From NCBI GenBank assembly GCA_902763365.1, contig CACWRT010000016.1, positions 1-34,368 on the forward strand: a stretch of 34,368 nucleotides of DNA, given 5' to 3'. The number at the start of each line of letters is the position of its first letter. Position 1 is the stretch's first letter. Made by a program: the position numbers and the translations under genes. Positions 13,629 to 26,629 of this stretch are shown piece by piece. The stretch comes from an uncultured Ruminococcus sp. Lineage in GTDB: Bacteria; Bacillota; Clostridia; Oscillospirales; Acutalibacteraceae. The notes beneath the pieces are model-generated. The model was given only the letters and a program-made list of their open reading frames with translations. It had not been told where the DNA came from and made no database searches.

Positions 13629-16604
13629 TTATTTTGTTTCATTATCATCAAAGACTCCCTCATCCACAAGCTCAAGGAATACCTTTACCACCTTTTCGCT
13701 CAGCTGAGTCCCTGCACAGCGCTTTATCTCTGCCGCAACATCCTCAAGCTTCATCTTCTTTCGGTACGGACGTGTTGAATACATTGCATCAAATGTATCT
13801 GCTACTGCTATTATCTGAGCGATCTCGGGTATCTCATCGCCTTTAAGACCCTTCGGATATCCCTTTCCGTCTATTCTTTCATGGTGGTATCTTGCGCCTA
13901 ATGCAAGATCCGGGGCAATTGTGATGTCCTTGAGTATCTCATAGCCTTTCTGCGGATGTGTCTTCATAATAGCATATTCTTCATCAGTAAGCCTTCCCGG
14001 TTTATTAAGGATATTGTCAGGTATGCTTATCTTTCCGATATCGTGCAGCAGCGCTATGTTATAAATACTCTCCAGCTCATCCTCGGTTTTGCCCAGCTTC
14101 TTTGCAAACATACGGGTATATTCAGCCACGCGGGCAGCATGACCGTTAGTGTATTCATCCTTTGATTCAACACATCTTGAAAATGCCATTGCCATTTCAT
14201 TGATAAGACTTTGATTCTCTCTTTGCTTCTTGAGAAGGGCAGTTGTCTTACGTTTATATATCAGCAAAAATGTAACCGAAAGTACAAGAACTATCAAAGC
14301 AACAACAAAATATCTTACCCATACTTCCTCATAAAATGCCTTATCTTTTATTATCTTAACCACAACAGATTTTTCTTCCTTGCCCGTCATGGTATTGATT
14401 ATAGAAAAATGGAATTTATATGTACCGCCTCTCAAGTTTGTATAGGATATAGTTTCTAATTCATTCTTGGTAAGCTGTATCGGATCATCATCAAATCCTT
14501 CAAGATAATAGCTTATATGCGGATTGTTCAGTGAATAGGTAAAGGCATTTGCCGAAATATTAAGACGCTTGCAATCAGACGGAATATGGATCTCCGTTCG
14601 CCCATCTATACCTATATACTTTTCATCAGCTGTGACAGAAGGAACTCCAAGCTTTATTTTACTGTTGTCTGAGGAAGCCTTATTGATATTTATCATACTT
14701 ACTCCTAAAGAAGCCGCAAGATAAAGAGAACCATCAGGATCCAGCTGACAATATGAATTAGCAGTTGAAACACTTGGCAGACCGCTGTGAATATCATACT
14801 GAATATAATCTATCTCCTTATTTGCAATCATATCCTTCCTTTTAACAATATAAATACCTCCGCTGTTAAGTACCCACATATTATCACTGTTGTCAAAGTA
14901 AAAATCATAGTTGTTTGAATATGGAAAATTCTTTACGGGAGTAACGATATTCCCTTTTAGATATGAAATAGAGTTACTTGTTACAAGCCAATAAATATCG
15001 TCTTTCGGATCTTTTTTTATTCGCATGACCACTTCTGATGTCATACCCTCATCTTTATCTATCCTTGAGATCTTTGTACCCTCTACAACGTATATACCAT
15101 CACCGTCACTGCCGAACATAAGCCGACCATCAGGAGTTTCTTCTATTGACAGTATCTCTGTATTGCTTATACCGTTTTCGTCACTGTATCTATCACTCAC
15201 TTTCATATCCTTCAAAATAACAACGCCTGCGCTTGTGGACACGGCAAGACGATTACCTGAAAGCTCTTTTATCATTCTGACCCTGTTGGAGCCAAGACCG
15301 TTTTCCTCGTTGAAATAGCCTATCTCCCCTGTTTTCGGATTATAATATACAAGACCGTGTTCACTGTAGGTGCAGAACCATAGGATACCTTTTTTATCAA
15401 CAATGACACATCTAACCCTCGATTCTCCGATATAATCTATTATCTTAGATTCCATCATTCTGTAGTCTTTATCAATTATAAACAGACCTGTATCCGTTCC
15501 TACGTAAAGGATATTATCATAACGGCAGGTAGCGTTTACAACCACATTATCCATCTTTGCAATTTTGGAAATATCCTTAAAACGGTTTTCAACTATTTTC
15601 ATTACACCCTGTCTTGATGAAGTAAACCAAAGGTTGCCTTCATAATCCTGCATCATGCTGTCAACGGAATTGGACATCGGAAGGTCGGGAACGCTTGTAT
15701 ACTTCATTTTCGAGTCAAAATACCCTATTCCATTGTCACAGCAGACCCATAGCTTGTCATTAATTTTGCATATATTATTGATATTGTTATTGGGTGATAC
15801 GTCATATTTTTTTGCCTCAGAAGGAGACTTTGTTATATCCCACATCATAAGACCATGCTTTCTTGAACCGAGGTAAAGGATATTGCTGTTATTCGGATCG
15901 GGATATACGCAGTCCACCGGACCAAGACTTGTCTGTTCAGGGTCATAAAAAGCCAATATTTTGCGGTTCTTGTATGTGAAAAAACCTCCATCCATGTCAC
16001 ATCCATAAATCAATCCATTGGAAGCTTTGATCAATCTTTTGATATACTTTTCATTGATCTGAGCTTCATTCAAGGATGAAATCTCACCATCGTCACCAAC
16101 AATTGCAAGCCCCATCGTAGTTGCTATAATAATATTCCCGTTATCGTCCTCAACTATAGATCGGATAGAAGAAGACTCCAATCCCTTGCCTTTGTTATAA
16201 AAGGTAAACTTCTCATTTTCCAGAACAGCAGCACCGTCATCATTTGTCCCGATCCATAGCCTTCCTTTTTTGTCAATACACAGACATCTGACAGTGGCTA
16301 TACCTGTTGAAGAATCATAACGATAGAAGGAATTGCCGTCATATCTTATAAGACCACTGTAACCGCCCATCCAAATATAACCGTTGTCGCTCTGCACAAT
16401 AGCATTTGTTTCAGAAGTAGGCAGACCGTTTGTATTGTCATACAATACTGCCGTGTAATCCTTTTCTCCTCCCAACATATCGGGTATTTCAGCTGCATCA
16501 GAAGAAATGCCGCACAGACCGGCTATGACGATCAAAAAAACAAACACGCAGGCTGCTGTCAAGAGAAATATTTTAGCAGAATGAGAAGAAAAACCTATTT
16601 TCAT
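13629..16604 (-). CDS. Beta-propeller membrane sensor with HD-GYP output domain
   Basis: This 991-residue signalling protein has an N-terminal membrane/signal segment (about 11-32), a long series of two-component-regulator propeller repeats with motifs such as GYIWMGGYSGLIRYDG and GRLWIGTNDDGA, a Y_Y_Y-type Ig-like domain near 690-755, a membrane helix about 765-783 and a C-terminal HD-GYP domain (797-991). The HD-GYP residues are intact: NGH (His822), HD854-855, KTHP (His883), HHERIDGKGYP (His907-908, GYP 915-917) and Asp936. That family usually hydrolyses cyclic di-GMP. The propeller faces outward and probably senses a ligand such as a glycan (inference). ATG 16604 is chosen because GGCGGTG is seven bases upstream; ATG 16622 overlaps it. 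Confidence 0.9.
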   Translation of the reverse strand: MKIGFSSHSAKIFLLTAACVFVFLIVIAGLCGISSDAAEIPDMLGGEKDYTAVLYDNTNGLPTSETNAIVQSDNGYIWMGGYSGLIRYDGNSFYRYDSSTGIATVRCLCIDKKGRLWIGTNDDGAAVLENEKFTFYNKGKGLESSSIRSIVEDDNGNIIIATTMGLAIVGDDGEISSLNEAQINEKYIKRLIKASNGLIYGCDMDGGFFTYKNRKILAFYDPEQTSLGPVDCVYPDPNNSNILYLGSRKHGLMMWDITKSPSEAKKYDVSPNNNINNICKINDKLWVCCDNGIGYFDSKMKYTSVPDLPMSNSVDSMMQDYEGNLWFTSSRQGVMKIVENRFKDISKIAKMDNVVVNATCRYDNILYVGTDTGLFIIDKDYRMMESKIIDYIGESRVRCVIVDKKGILWFCTYSEHGLVYYNPKTGEIGYFNEENGLGSNRVRMIKELSGNRLAVSTSAGVVILKDMKVSDRYSDENGISNTEILSIEETPDGRLMFGSDGDGIYVVEGTKISRIDKDEGMTSEVVMRIKKDPKDDIYWLVTSNSISYLKGNIVTPVKNFPYSNNYDFYFDNSDNMWVLNSGGIYIVKRKDMIANKEIDYIQYDIHSGLPSVSTANSYCQLDPDGSLYLAASLGVSMININKASSDNSKIKLGVPSVTADEKYIGIDGRTEIHIPSDCKRLNISANAFTYSLNNPHISYYLEGFDDDPIQLTKNELETISYTNLRGGTYKFHFSIINTMTGKEEKSVVVKIIKDKAFYEEVWVRYFVVALIVLVLSVTFLLIYKRKTTALLKKQRENQSLINEMAMAFSRCVESKDEYTNGHAARVAEYTRMFAKKLGKTEDELESIYNIALLHDIGKISIPDNILNKPGRLTDEEYAIMKTHPQKGYEILKDITIAPDLALGARYHHERIDGKGYPKGLKGDEIPEIAQIIAVADTFDAMYSTRPYRKKMKLEDVAAEIKRCAGTQLSEKVVKVFLELVDEGVFDDNETK

Positions 16605-16655
16605 TTGAAAGCACCGCCTCATAAATCAATAATAAAAGTATAAATATACATTGTC

Positions 16656-16684
16656 ATTATACCACAAAAATATTCCATTTACAA
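16656..16684 (-). promoter_or_regulatory. Promoter of the HD-GYP sensor / alcohol dehydrogenase operon
   Basis: On the minus strand TTGTAA (16684-16679), a 17-base spacer and TATAAT (16661-16656) are seen, with a TGG extension just before the -10 box (extended -10). Confidence 0.75.
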
Positions 16685-16724
16685 CAATTTTTACGTATAT
16701 TATTTGCATAAGTTTACAGCATTG

Positions 16725-16749
16725 CGCGTTTAGGGATCGGCGGCTCGCC
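16725..16749 (-). repeat. Interspersed intergenic repeat, partial copy
   Basis: The reverse complement of these 25 bases matches the start of the repeats at 1-53 and 26212-26264. Overlapping it, CGGCGGCT (16738-16745) pairs with AGCCGCCG (16754-16761) as an 8-bp GC-rich hairpin. It sits in the divergent intergenic space between two genes. Confidence 0.65.
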
Positions 16750-16784
16750 GGACAGCCGCCGGTGGTGTAGAAGAAAAACTCTCC

Positions 16785-16812
16785 TTGACAAATCACCAAC
16801 ATATGTTATAAT
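16785..16812 (+). promoter_or_regulatory. Promoter of the TtcA-like gene
   Basis: TTGACA at 16785-16790 and TATAAT at 16807-16812 with a 16-base spacer. The start codon is 33 bases downstream, with an AAGGAAAGG ribosome site between. Confidence 0.88.
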
Positions 16813-16845
16813 ACAGAATGTAAAGAATCAAGGAAAGGAAAAGAC

Positions 16846-17685
16846 ATGAAACGAGAGCTTGAAACATATCAGAAAATTGAACAAAGTATAACAAAAAAGT
16901 ATCGTAAACCGTTGTGGAACAAGTTTGTCAGAGCGATAAAGGAATACGAGCTTATCAAGAGCGGAGATAAGATCGCCGTATGTATATCCGGCGGAAAAGA
17001 CTCCATGCTCATGGCAAAGCTGATGCAGCTGCTGCAAAGATACAGTGAGGTCCCTTTTGAAACAGTTTATCTTGTAATGGACCCCGGTTACAACAGCGAA
17101 AACAGAAAAAAAATCGAAGATAATGCCCGACTGCTGAATATACCTGTAACTATTTTTGATACAGATATTTTTGAAACTGCAAATAATGCAGAAAAATATC
17201 CCTGCTACTTATGCGCAAGAATGAGAAGAGGACACCTTTACAGTCAGGCAAAGAAACTGGGCTGCAATAAGATAGCTTTGGGGCATCATTTCTCGGACGT
17301 TATAGAAACCACTGTAATGTCAATGTTTTACGGCGCGCAGCTTCAAGGCATGATTCCAAAGCTGCACAGTACAAATTTTCCTGATATGGAACTAATCAGA
17401 CCTCTTTACTGTATACATGAAGATGATATTATTTCATGGGCAAATTACAATCATCTTTCATTTCTGCGCTGTGCCTGCCGTTTTACGGAAATGCAGGAGC
17501 GTGCAGACAGTGACGAAACAGGAAAACGTCTTGAAACAAAACGGCTTATCAGGGAGCTGAAAAAAACAAATCCCAATATTGAAAAAAGTATTTTCAACAG
17601 TCTTCATGTTGTGCATATAGATACTTTTCCCGGATACAAAAAAGACGGCGAACGTCACAGCTTTCTGGAAGATTACGATAAATAA
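16846..17685 (+). CDS. TtcA-like tRNA 2-thiolation enzyme (PP-loop ATPase)
   Basis: The 279-residue protein has the N-type ATP pyrophosphatase PP-loop SGGKDS (residues 48-53) in IAVCISGGKDSMLMAK, which adenylates a tRNA base before sulfur transfer. The CYLCARMRRG motif (Cys120, Cys123) and a later Cys pair in FLRCACRF (Cys209, Cys211) fit the iron-sulfur ligands of the TtcA group, which makes 2-thiocytidine in tRNA. ALGHHFSDVIETTVMSMFYG is the family's second signature. Closely related TtuA/TilS-like enzymes are alternatives, but TilS lacks these cysteines. It has its own promoter and ends in a bidirectional terminator, so it is monocistronic. Confidence 0.85.
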   Translation: MKRELETYQKIEQSITKKYRKPLWNKFVRAIKEYELIKSGDKIAVCISGGKDSMLMAKLMQLLQRYSEVPFETVYLVMDPGYNSENRKKIEDNARLLNIPVTIFDTDIFETANNAEKYPCYLCARMRRGHLYSQAKKLGCNKIALGHHFSDVIETTVMSMFYGAQLQGMIPKLHSTNFPDMELIRPLYCIHEDDIISWANYNHLSFLRCACRFTEMQERADSDETGKRLETKRLIRELKKTNPNIEKSIFNSLHVVHIDTFPGYKKDGERHSFLEDYDK

Positions 17686-17689
17686 AACA

Positions 17690-17721
17690 GACCCGCAGAA
17701 GTTTTAATGCTTCTGCGGGTC
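17690..17721. terminator. Bidirectional intrinsic terminator
   Basis: A perfect 12-bp stem, GACCCGCAGAAG (17690-17701) with its complement at 17710-17721, has an eight-base loop. On the minus strand it is followed by TGTTTTATTT; on the plus strand the T-run is weak. It separates converging genes. Confidence 0.85.
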
Positions 17722-17728
17722 TTACCTA

Positions 17729-18535
17729 TTATGACGCTGTTGCATCAGTATAGCCTTTTGGTATTTCAAGTATACTCTTGGCTTCGATACTCTGAGAAAC
17801 AGTGCGGAAATCAAAAGTAGATTTTCCTGTTTCTGTCTCTACGACCTCGGCTACAGGCTTGCCGGCATAATCGAAATAATATGTTATCACAGGATCTGCA
17901 ATTTCCGGCACCTGGGATGCTAATGTGTATTTTTCATACTTTACATCTTTATCATTATACTTGGTTTCTCCATCCTCAACAAAGGTACAGTTATTTATTA
18001 TTCCAAGGCAGCGTTTTACAGTAAACTCTTCCCCGAAATCCTCGGCTTCACCCTCATAAAGTTCATGAGTATATGTTTTTTCCGACGGATTTATGAGATA
18101 CAGCTCATGATCCTTTATTACTGATACCTGATCCCCCACATCAGACTGCATTACAAGTCCGGCTGTATTGTTTTCAAAATCTACAGCAATTATATAATCA
18201 TATGATACTGTCTTTACTTCTGAATTATTACCCTCCGAAGATGATGATGTTCCTAGTTTTGACGAATCATATTCCTGAGTGAGCAGAACATCAATATAGT
18301 AGGCGTCCCCCATCCACAATTCTCCGAAGGACTTCATAAGAAGCTCCCCGTCGGATGCCGAAGATTCTTTGCTGCTTTCCGGCGAACTGCTGTTGATGTA
18401 ATCAGGCGCTGCAGAAGAAGCAGATGATGACTGTGCTGACGATTCTGATGATGATACCCCGCCGTCCTGAGTACAGGCGGTAAAGGTAAGAAGTATTGCT
18501 GCAAAAAGTACAAATATCCTTTTCATGTCTGTCAT
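17729..18535 (-). CDS. Ser-rich lipoprotein of unknown function
   Basis: The protein of about 268 residues starts with a lipoprotein signal, MKRIFVLFAAILLTFTAC, followed by a Ser/Ala-rich linker (roughly residues 27-63) that would space the body from the membrane. The remaining domain is beta-rich, with segments like VSYDYIIAVDFENNTAGLVM and HELYLINPSEKTYTHEL; this recalls the LolA/LppX-like half-barrel of some Gram-positive lipoproteins, but that is an impression only. ATG 18535 lies five bases after AAAGG; GTG 18538 is too close and ATG 18526 is 14 bases away. It lies downstream of pyrG on the same strand, separated by a strong hairpin. Confidence 0.72.
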   Translation of the reverse strand: MTDMKRIFVLFAAILLTFTACTQDGGVSSSESSAQSSSASSAAPDYINSSSPESSKESSASDGELLMKSFGELWMGDAYYIDVLLTQEYDSSKLGTSSSSEGNNSEVKTVSYDYIIAVDFENNTAGLVMQSDVGDQVSVIKDHELYLINPSEKTYTHELYEGEAEDFGEEFTVKRCLGIINNCTFVEDGETKYNDKDVKYEKYTLASQVPEIADPVITYYFDYAGKPVAEVVETETGKSTFDFRTVSQSIEAKSILEIPKGYTDATAS

Positions 18536-18561
18536 CACTTCCTTTAAAATTTGCTTATTCT

Positions 18562-18600
18562 TTTTTCGCCGCCCTCTTACAAAGACGGGCGGCGAAATAA
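18562..18600. other. GC-rich hairpin between pyrG and the lipoprotein gene
   Basis: TTCGCCGCCC (18565-18574) pairs perfectly with GGGCGGCGAA (18587-18596), and the flanks extend the stem with one mismatch. On the minus (transcribed) strand the stem is followed by A-rich, not T-rich, sequence, so it is not a classical terminator. It may protect the 3' end of the pyrG message or terminate weakly. Confidence 0.6.
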
Positions 18601-18606
18601 TAATTA

Positions 18607-24287
<5,681 letters not shown>

Positions 24288-24289
24288 AC

Positions 24290-25366
24290 TTATATATCCT
24301 CCTTCATCATGCTGATAAATCTGTCAAATAAGAACGAGGTATCGAGCGGTCCGCCGCAGGCCTCGGGGTGGAACTGTACTGTAAATACCGGCATATCTGT
24401 ATAGGTAACGCCCTCACAGGTACCGTCATTTGCATTTACAAAGCTTTCATAAGCGTTTTCGGGGAGAGTATCGGCAACCACAGCGTATCCGTGGTTTTGG
24501 CTTGTTATGTAGACTCTGCCCGTTTTTGTATCCGTAGCAGGCTGGTTTGCACCTCTGTGACCGTATTTGAGCTTTTCTGTTTTTGCTCCCTGCGAAAGCG
24601 CCATAAGCTGATGTCCGAGACATATACCGAATGTTGGTATCTTATATTCGCAGAGCTTTTTGATCTCCGCTATGATTTCTGTATTTTCCTGAGGATCACC
24701 GGGACCGTTTGACAGCATTATTCCGTCGGGATTCATTGCAAGTATTTCCTCTGCCTTTGTACCGCCCGGAACGACTGTAACGTTGCAGCCTCTTTTTACA
24801 AGCTCACGTCTGATATTGCTTTTTGCGCCGAAGTCCATAAGAACAACATTAAGTTCACCGTTTTCGGCATCAAACTTTTCGGCTTCCTCTGTTGTAACGC
24901 TGCTGACAGCATTTGTTACTTTGTAGCCTTTCAGTCCGTCTATATCCTCCTGAGTAGGCTCTCTGTAAAGAATTGCGCTGTTCATAACACCATACTCACG
25001 TACAGTTTTTGTAAGGCAGCGTGTATCTATTCCGCAGATACCGGGAATGTCATTTTCCTTTAAAAAAGTGTCAAGCATACCGTCACATCTGAAATTCGAC
25101 GGCTGTTGACACAGCTCTCTAACAATATAAGCCGTAAGTGCAGGCTTTTTGCTCTCAAAATCAGAGGGAATAACACCATAATTTCCTATAAGCGGAAAAG
25201 TCTGGCATACTATCTGACCAAAATAACTGGGGTCAGTCAGTGTTTCAAGATAACCTGTCATAGCTGTAGTAAATACCAGCTCGCCCACTGCCTCCTTTTC
25301 TGCACCGAAGGCTGTACCCTCGTATACGTCTCCGTTTTCCAACACAAGAAAAGCTCTTTTTTGCAT
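24290..25366 (-). CDS. carA: Carbamoyl-phosphate synthase small subunit CarA
   Basis: CarA is the glutaminase subunit that feeds ammonia to CarB. The 358 residues have the normal N-terminal domain (TAMTGYLETLTDPSYFGQIV, 34-53) and the C-terminal class I amidotransferase domain with LSNGPGDP (218-225), nucleophile Cys249 in FGICLGHQ, and His333-Glu335 in FHPEACGGP. Residues look complete. ATG 25366 has AAAGGA upstream. The stop is two bases from carB, whose AAGGAGG ribosome site lies inside carA's end. The gene follows the ANTAR regulator after 71 bases without an obvious terminator. Confidence 0.96.
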   Translation of the reverse strand: MQKRAFLVLENGDVYEGTAFGAEKEAVGELVFTTAMTGYLETLTDPSYFGQIVCQTFPLIGNYGVIPSDFESKKPALTAYIVRELCQQPSNFRCDGMLDTFLKENDIPGICGIDTRCLTKTVREYGVMNSAILYREPTQEDIDGLKGYKVTNAVSSVTTEEAEKFDAENGELNVVLMDFGAKSNIRRELVKRGCNVTVVPGGTKAEEILAMNPDGIMLSNGPGDPQENTEIIAEIKKLCEYKIPTFGICLGHQLMALSQGAKTEKLKYGHRGANQPATDTKTGRVYITSQNHGYAVVADTLPENAYESFVNANDGTCEGVTYTDMPVFTVQFHPEACGGPLDTSFLFDRFISMMKEDI

Positions 25367-25437
25367 TTCATCATATCCTTTCTTTTATTCAGGTTGGTAA
25401 TTTCAGGAAATTCTTTATTTTCCAAAGATCTTCGTAC

Positions 25438-26010
25438 TCAGCCGTCGTACGTACTGAGAAGGTTCTTAGCGACCTCAAGCCTTGTAAGCCGAAGATCCAT
25501 TGCTTGCTTTTCGATATATCTGTGTGCCTGCTGTTCAGACATTGAAAGATATTCCATCAAGATATATTTTGCACGATTTATTATCCTGCTGTCTTCTACT
25601 TTTTTATGAAGCTTTACATTTTCTTTCTGAACGCATTTCATCCTGTTCTGTGCCGCAAGTATACAATACAGCGTATGGCTCAGCACGGCTTTATTCAGTG
25701 GTTTTCCGATAACGAATGCTCCATAAGGCAGCAGCTTTGTTTTCATCTGATCTTCAAGCTCGCTTTTTACTATGACCATTACAAAAGCTGAACTGTTTTT
25801 AAGAAGATCGACTGCAAGTCTGTCTCCGAATTCATCGGACAGCGGCGTGTTTATGATAACAAGAGAATGATCGCTTTCCGAACATACACGTCCGGCTTCG
25901 GCAGAGTCTTTTACTGAACCTATATTTTTACATCCCTCACTCCTGAGCAGAGATATAAACGACGGTAAAGATCTCTCCTGAGAAGAAACTATCAAAATAT
26001 TGTCTATCAC
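25438..26010 (-). CDS. ANTAR-domain response regulator with degenerate receiver
   Basis: The 190-residue protein has an N-terminal receiver-like fold (about 1-120) and a C-terminal ANTAR RNA-binding domain (about 135-190; SRIINRAKYILMEYLSMSEQQAHRYIEKQAM), as in AmiR/NasR antiterminators. The receiver lacks the usual residues: the phosphorylated Asp is replaced by Asn (LVIINTPLSD, Asn54 from the GTG start) and the acidic pair near position 10 is Ser-Ser, while the switch-region Lys in VIGKPL is kept. So it is probably not switched by phosphorylation. GTG 26010 is chosen because AAGGG is six bases upstream; TTG 26013 is too close. It heads the car-pyr operon, so it may control it, but ANTAR genes often act on nitrogen genes elsewhere. 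Confidence 0.85.
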   Translation of the reverse strand: MIDNILIVSSQERSLPSFISLLRSEGCKNIGSVKDSAEAGRVCSESDHSLVIINTPLSDEFGDRLAVDLLKNSSAFVMVIVKSELEDQMKTKLLPYGAFVIGKPLNKAVLSHTLYCILAAQNRMKCVQKENVKLHKKVEDSRIINRAKYILMEYLSMSEQQAHRYIEKQAMDLRLTRLEVAKNLLSTYDG

Positions 26011-26027
26011 CAAACACCCTTCTCTCT

Positions 26028-26056
26028 ATTGTACTAAATTTTTCATAATTATTCAA
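26028..26056 (-). promoter_or_regulatory. Promoter of the ANTAR-carAB-dapF-pyrG operon
   Basis: On the minus strand TTGAAT (26056-26051), a 17-base spacer and TACAAT (26033-26028). The predicted leader to GTG 26010 is only about a dozen bases, leaving no space for an attenuator before this gene. Confidence 0.75.
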
Positions 26057-26107
26057 GTCTTTTTTCCGGCGAGCCCACGGGAATCAATTTTGCAAGTGGC
26101 AGCTATC

Positions 26108-26150
26108 CCGGGGGAAACCCTTTGTTTGAAAACAAAGGGTTCTCCCCCGG
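26108..26150. repeat. Large intergenic hairpin
   Basis: CCGGGGG (26108-26114) pairs with CCCCCGG (26144-26150), and AACCCTTTGTT (26116-26126) pairs with AACAAAGGGTT (26131-26141) with a four-base loop and a small internal bulge. From memory, similar palindromes of the form CCCGGGGG-A-ACCCTTT are scattered between genes in Ruminococcus-type genomes. No T-run follows on either strand. Confidence 0.75.
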
Positions 26151-26211
26151 ACCCCTTTCCTAAAAAAACGAATTTTATCTTATATAATCTTCGAAATTTG
26201 ATTTCTGTGCC

Positions 26212-26264
26212 GGCGAGCCTCCGATCCCATAACGCGGGGATCACTCCGCTTCGCATCCGCTCTG
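26212..26264 (+). repeat. Interspersed intergenic repeat, copy 2
   Basis: Matches the repeat at 1-53 at about 47 of 53 positions, including CTCCGCTTCGCATCCGCTCTG without change. Confidence 0.7.
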
Positions 26265-26370
26265 GGTTCGTCGCTACAACCTTTATTTGTCGCGGTTATT
26301 ACTATTTATTACCGGCTGACAACTTATTCCTCACCCATACCATCATTAAGTAACAATTTACTTTACCACT

Positions 26371-26405
26371 ATTCATTATTCATTATTCACTATTCATTAT
26401 TCACT
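26371..26405. repeat. Five 7-bp tandem repeats (ATTCATT/ATTCACT)
   Basis: The units read ATTCATT, ATTCATT, ATTCACT, ATTCATT, ATTCACT. It is a simple-sequence array that could vary by slippage, though it is far from any start codon. Confidence 0.8.
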
Positions 26406-26577
26406 ATTTCTGCTTTGGGGTGGGAAGCATTAGTATTCAATTTATTATAATAACAGATTTTTGTCGTTTTGTCCATATTTTACAGCGTATAATAGTCATG
26501 TTTTCTTTTTTTGAAAATTTTGTCAGTATTCAGGGTTGTTTTGTCGCTTTTTAGTGCAAAATGACTATTACATAGTA

Positions 26578-26608
26578 ATACAGCACAAGTACATGACCTG
26601 TGCTGTAT
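26578..26608 (-). terminator. Possible terminator after the leucine-rich-repeat gene
   Basis: ATACAGCACA (26578-26587) pairs perfectly with TGTGCTGTAT (26599-26608), 21 bases past the stop. The T-run on the minus strand is poor, so the call is tentative. Confidence 0.5.
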
Positions 26609-26629
26609 CGGTTAAAATACTATTGATTT

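Larger units (their letters stand above)
26057..26629. other. Repeat-rich intergenic region
   Basis: About 570 bases with no convincing gene on either strand. It holds a strong hairpin (26108-26150), an interspersed repeat copy (26212-26264) preceded by a short GGCGAGCC echo at 26069-26076, five 7-bp tandem repeats (26371-26405), a 10-base inverted repeat pair at 26490-26499 and 26561-26570, and a hairpin near the stop of the leucine-rich-repeat gene. Confidence 0.7.

Noticed and set aside
25367-25437. An ANTAR target hairpin and terminator between the regulator and carA
   Set aside because: No clear stem pair or T-run was found in these 71 bases.
26371-26405. A CRISPR-like array in the 26 kb intergenic region
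   Set aside because: The units are only 7 bp without spacers; it is a simple tandem repeat.
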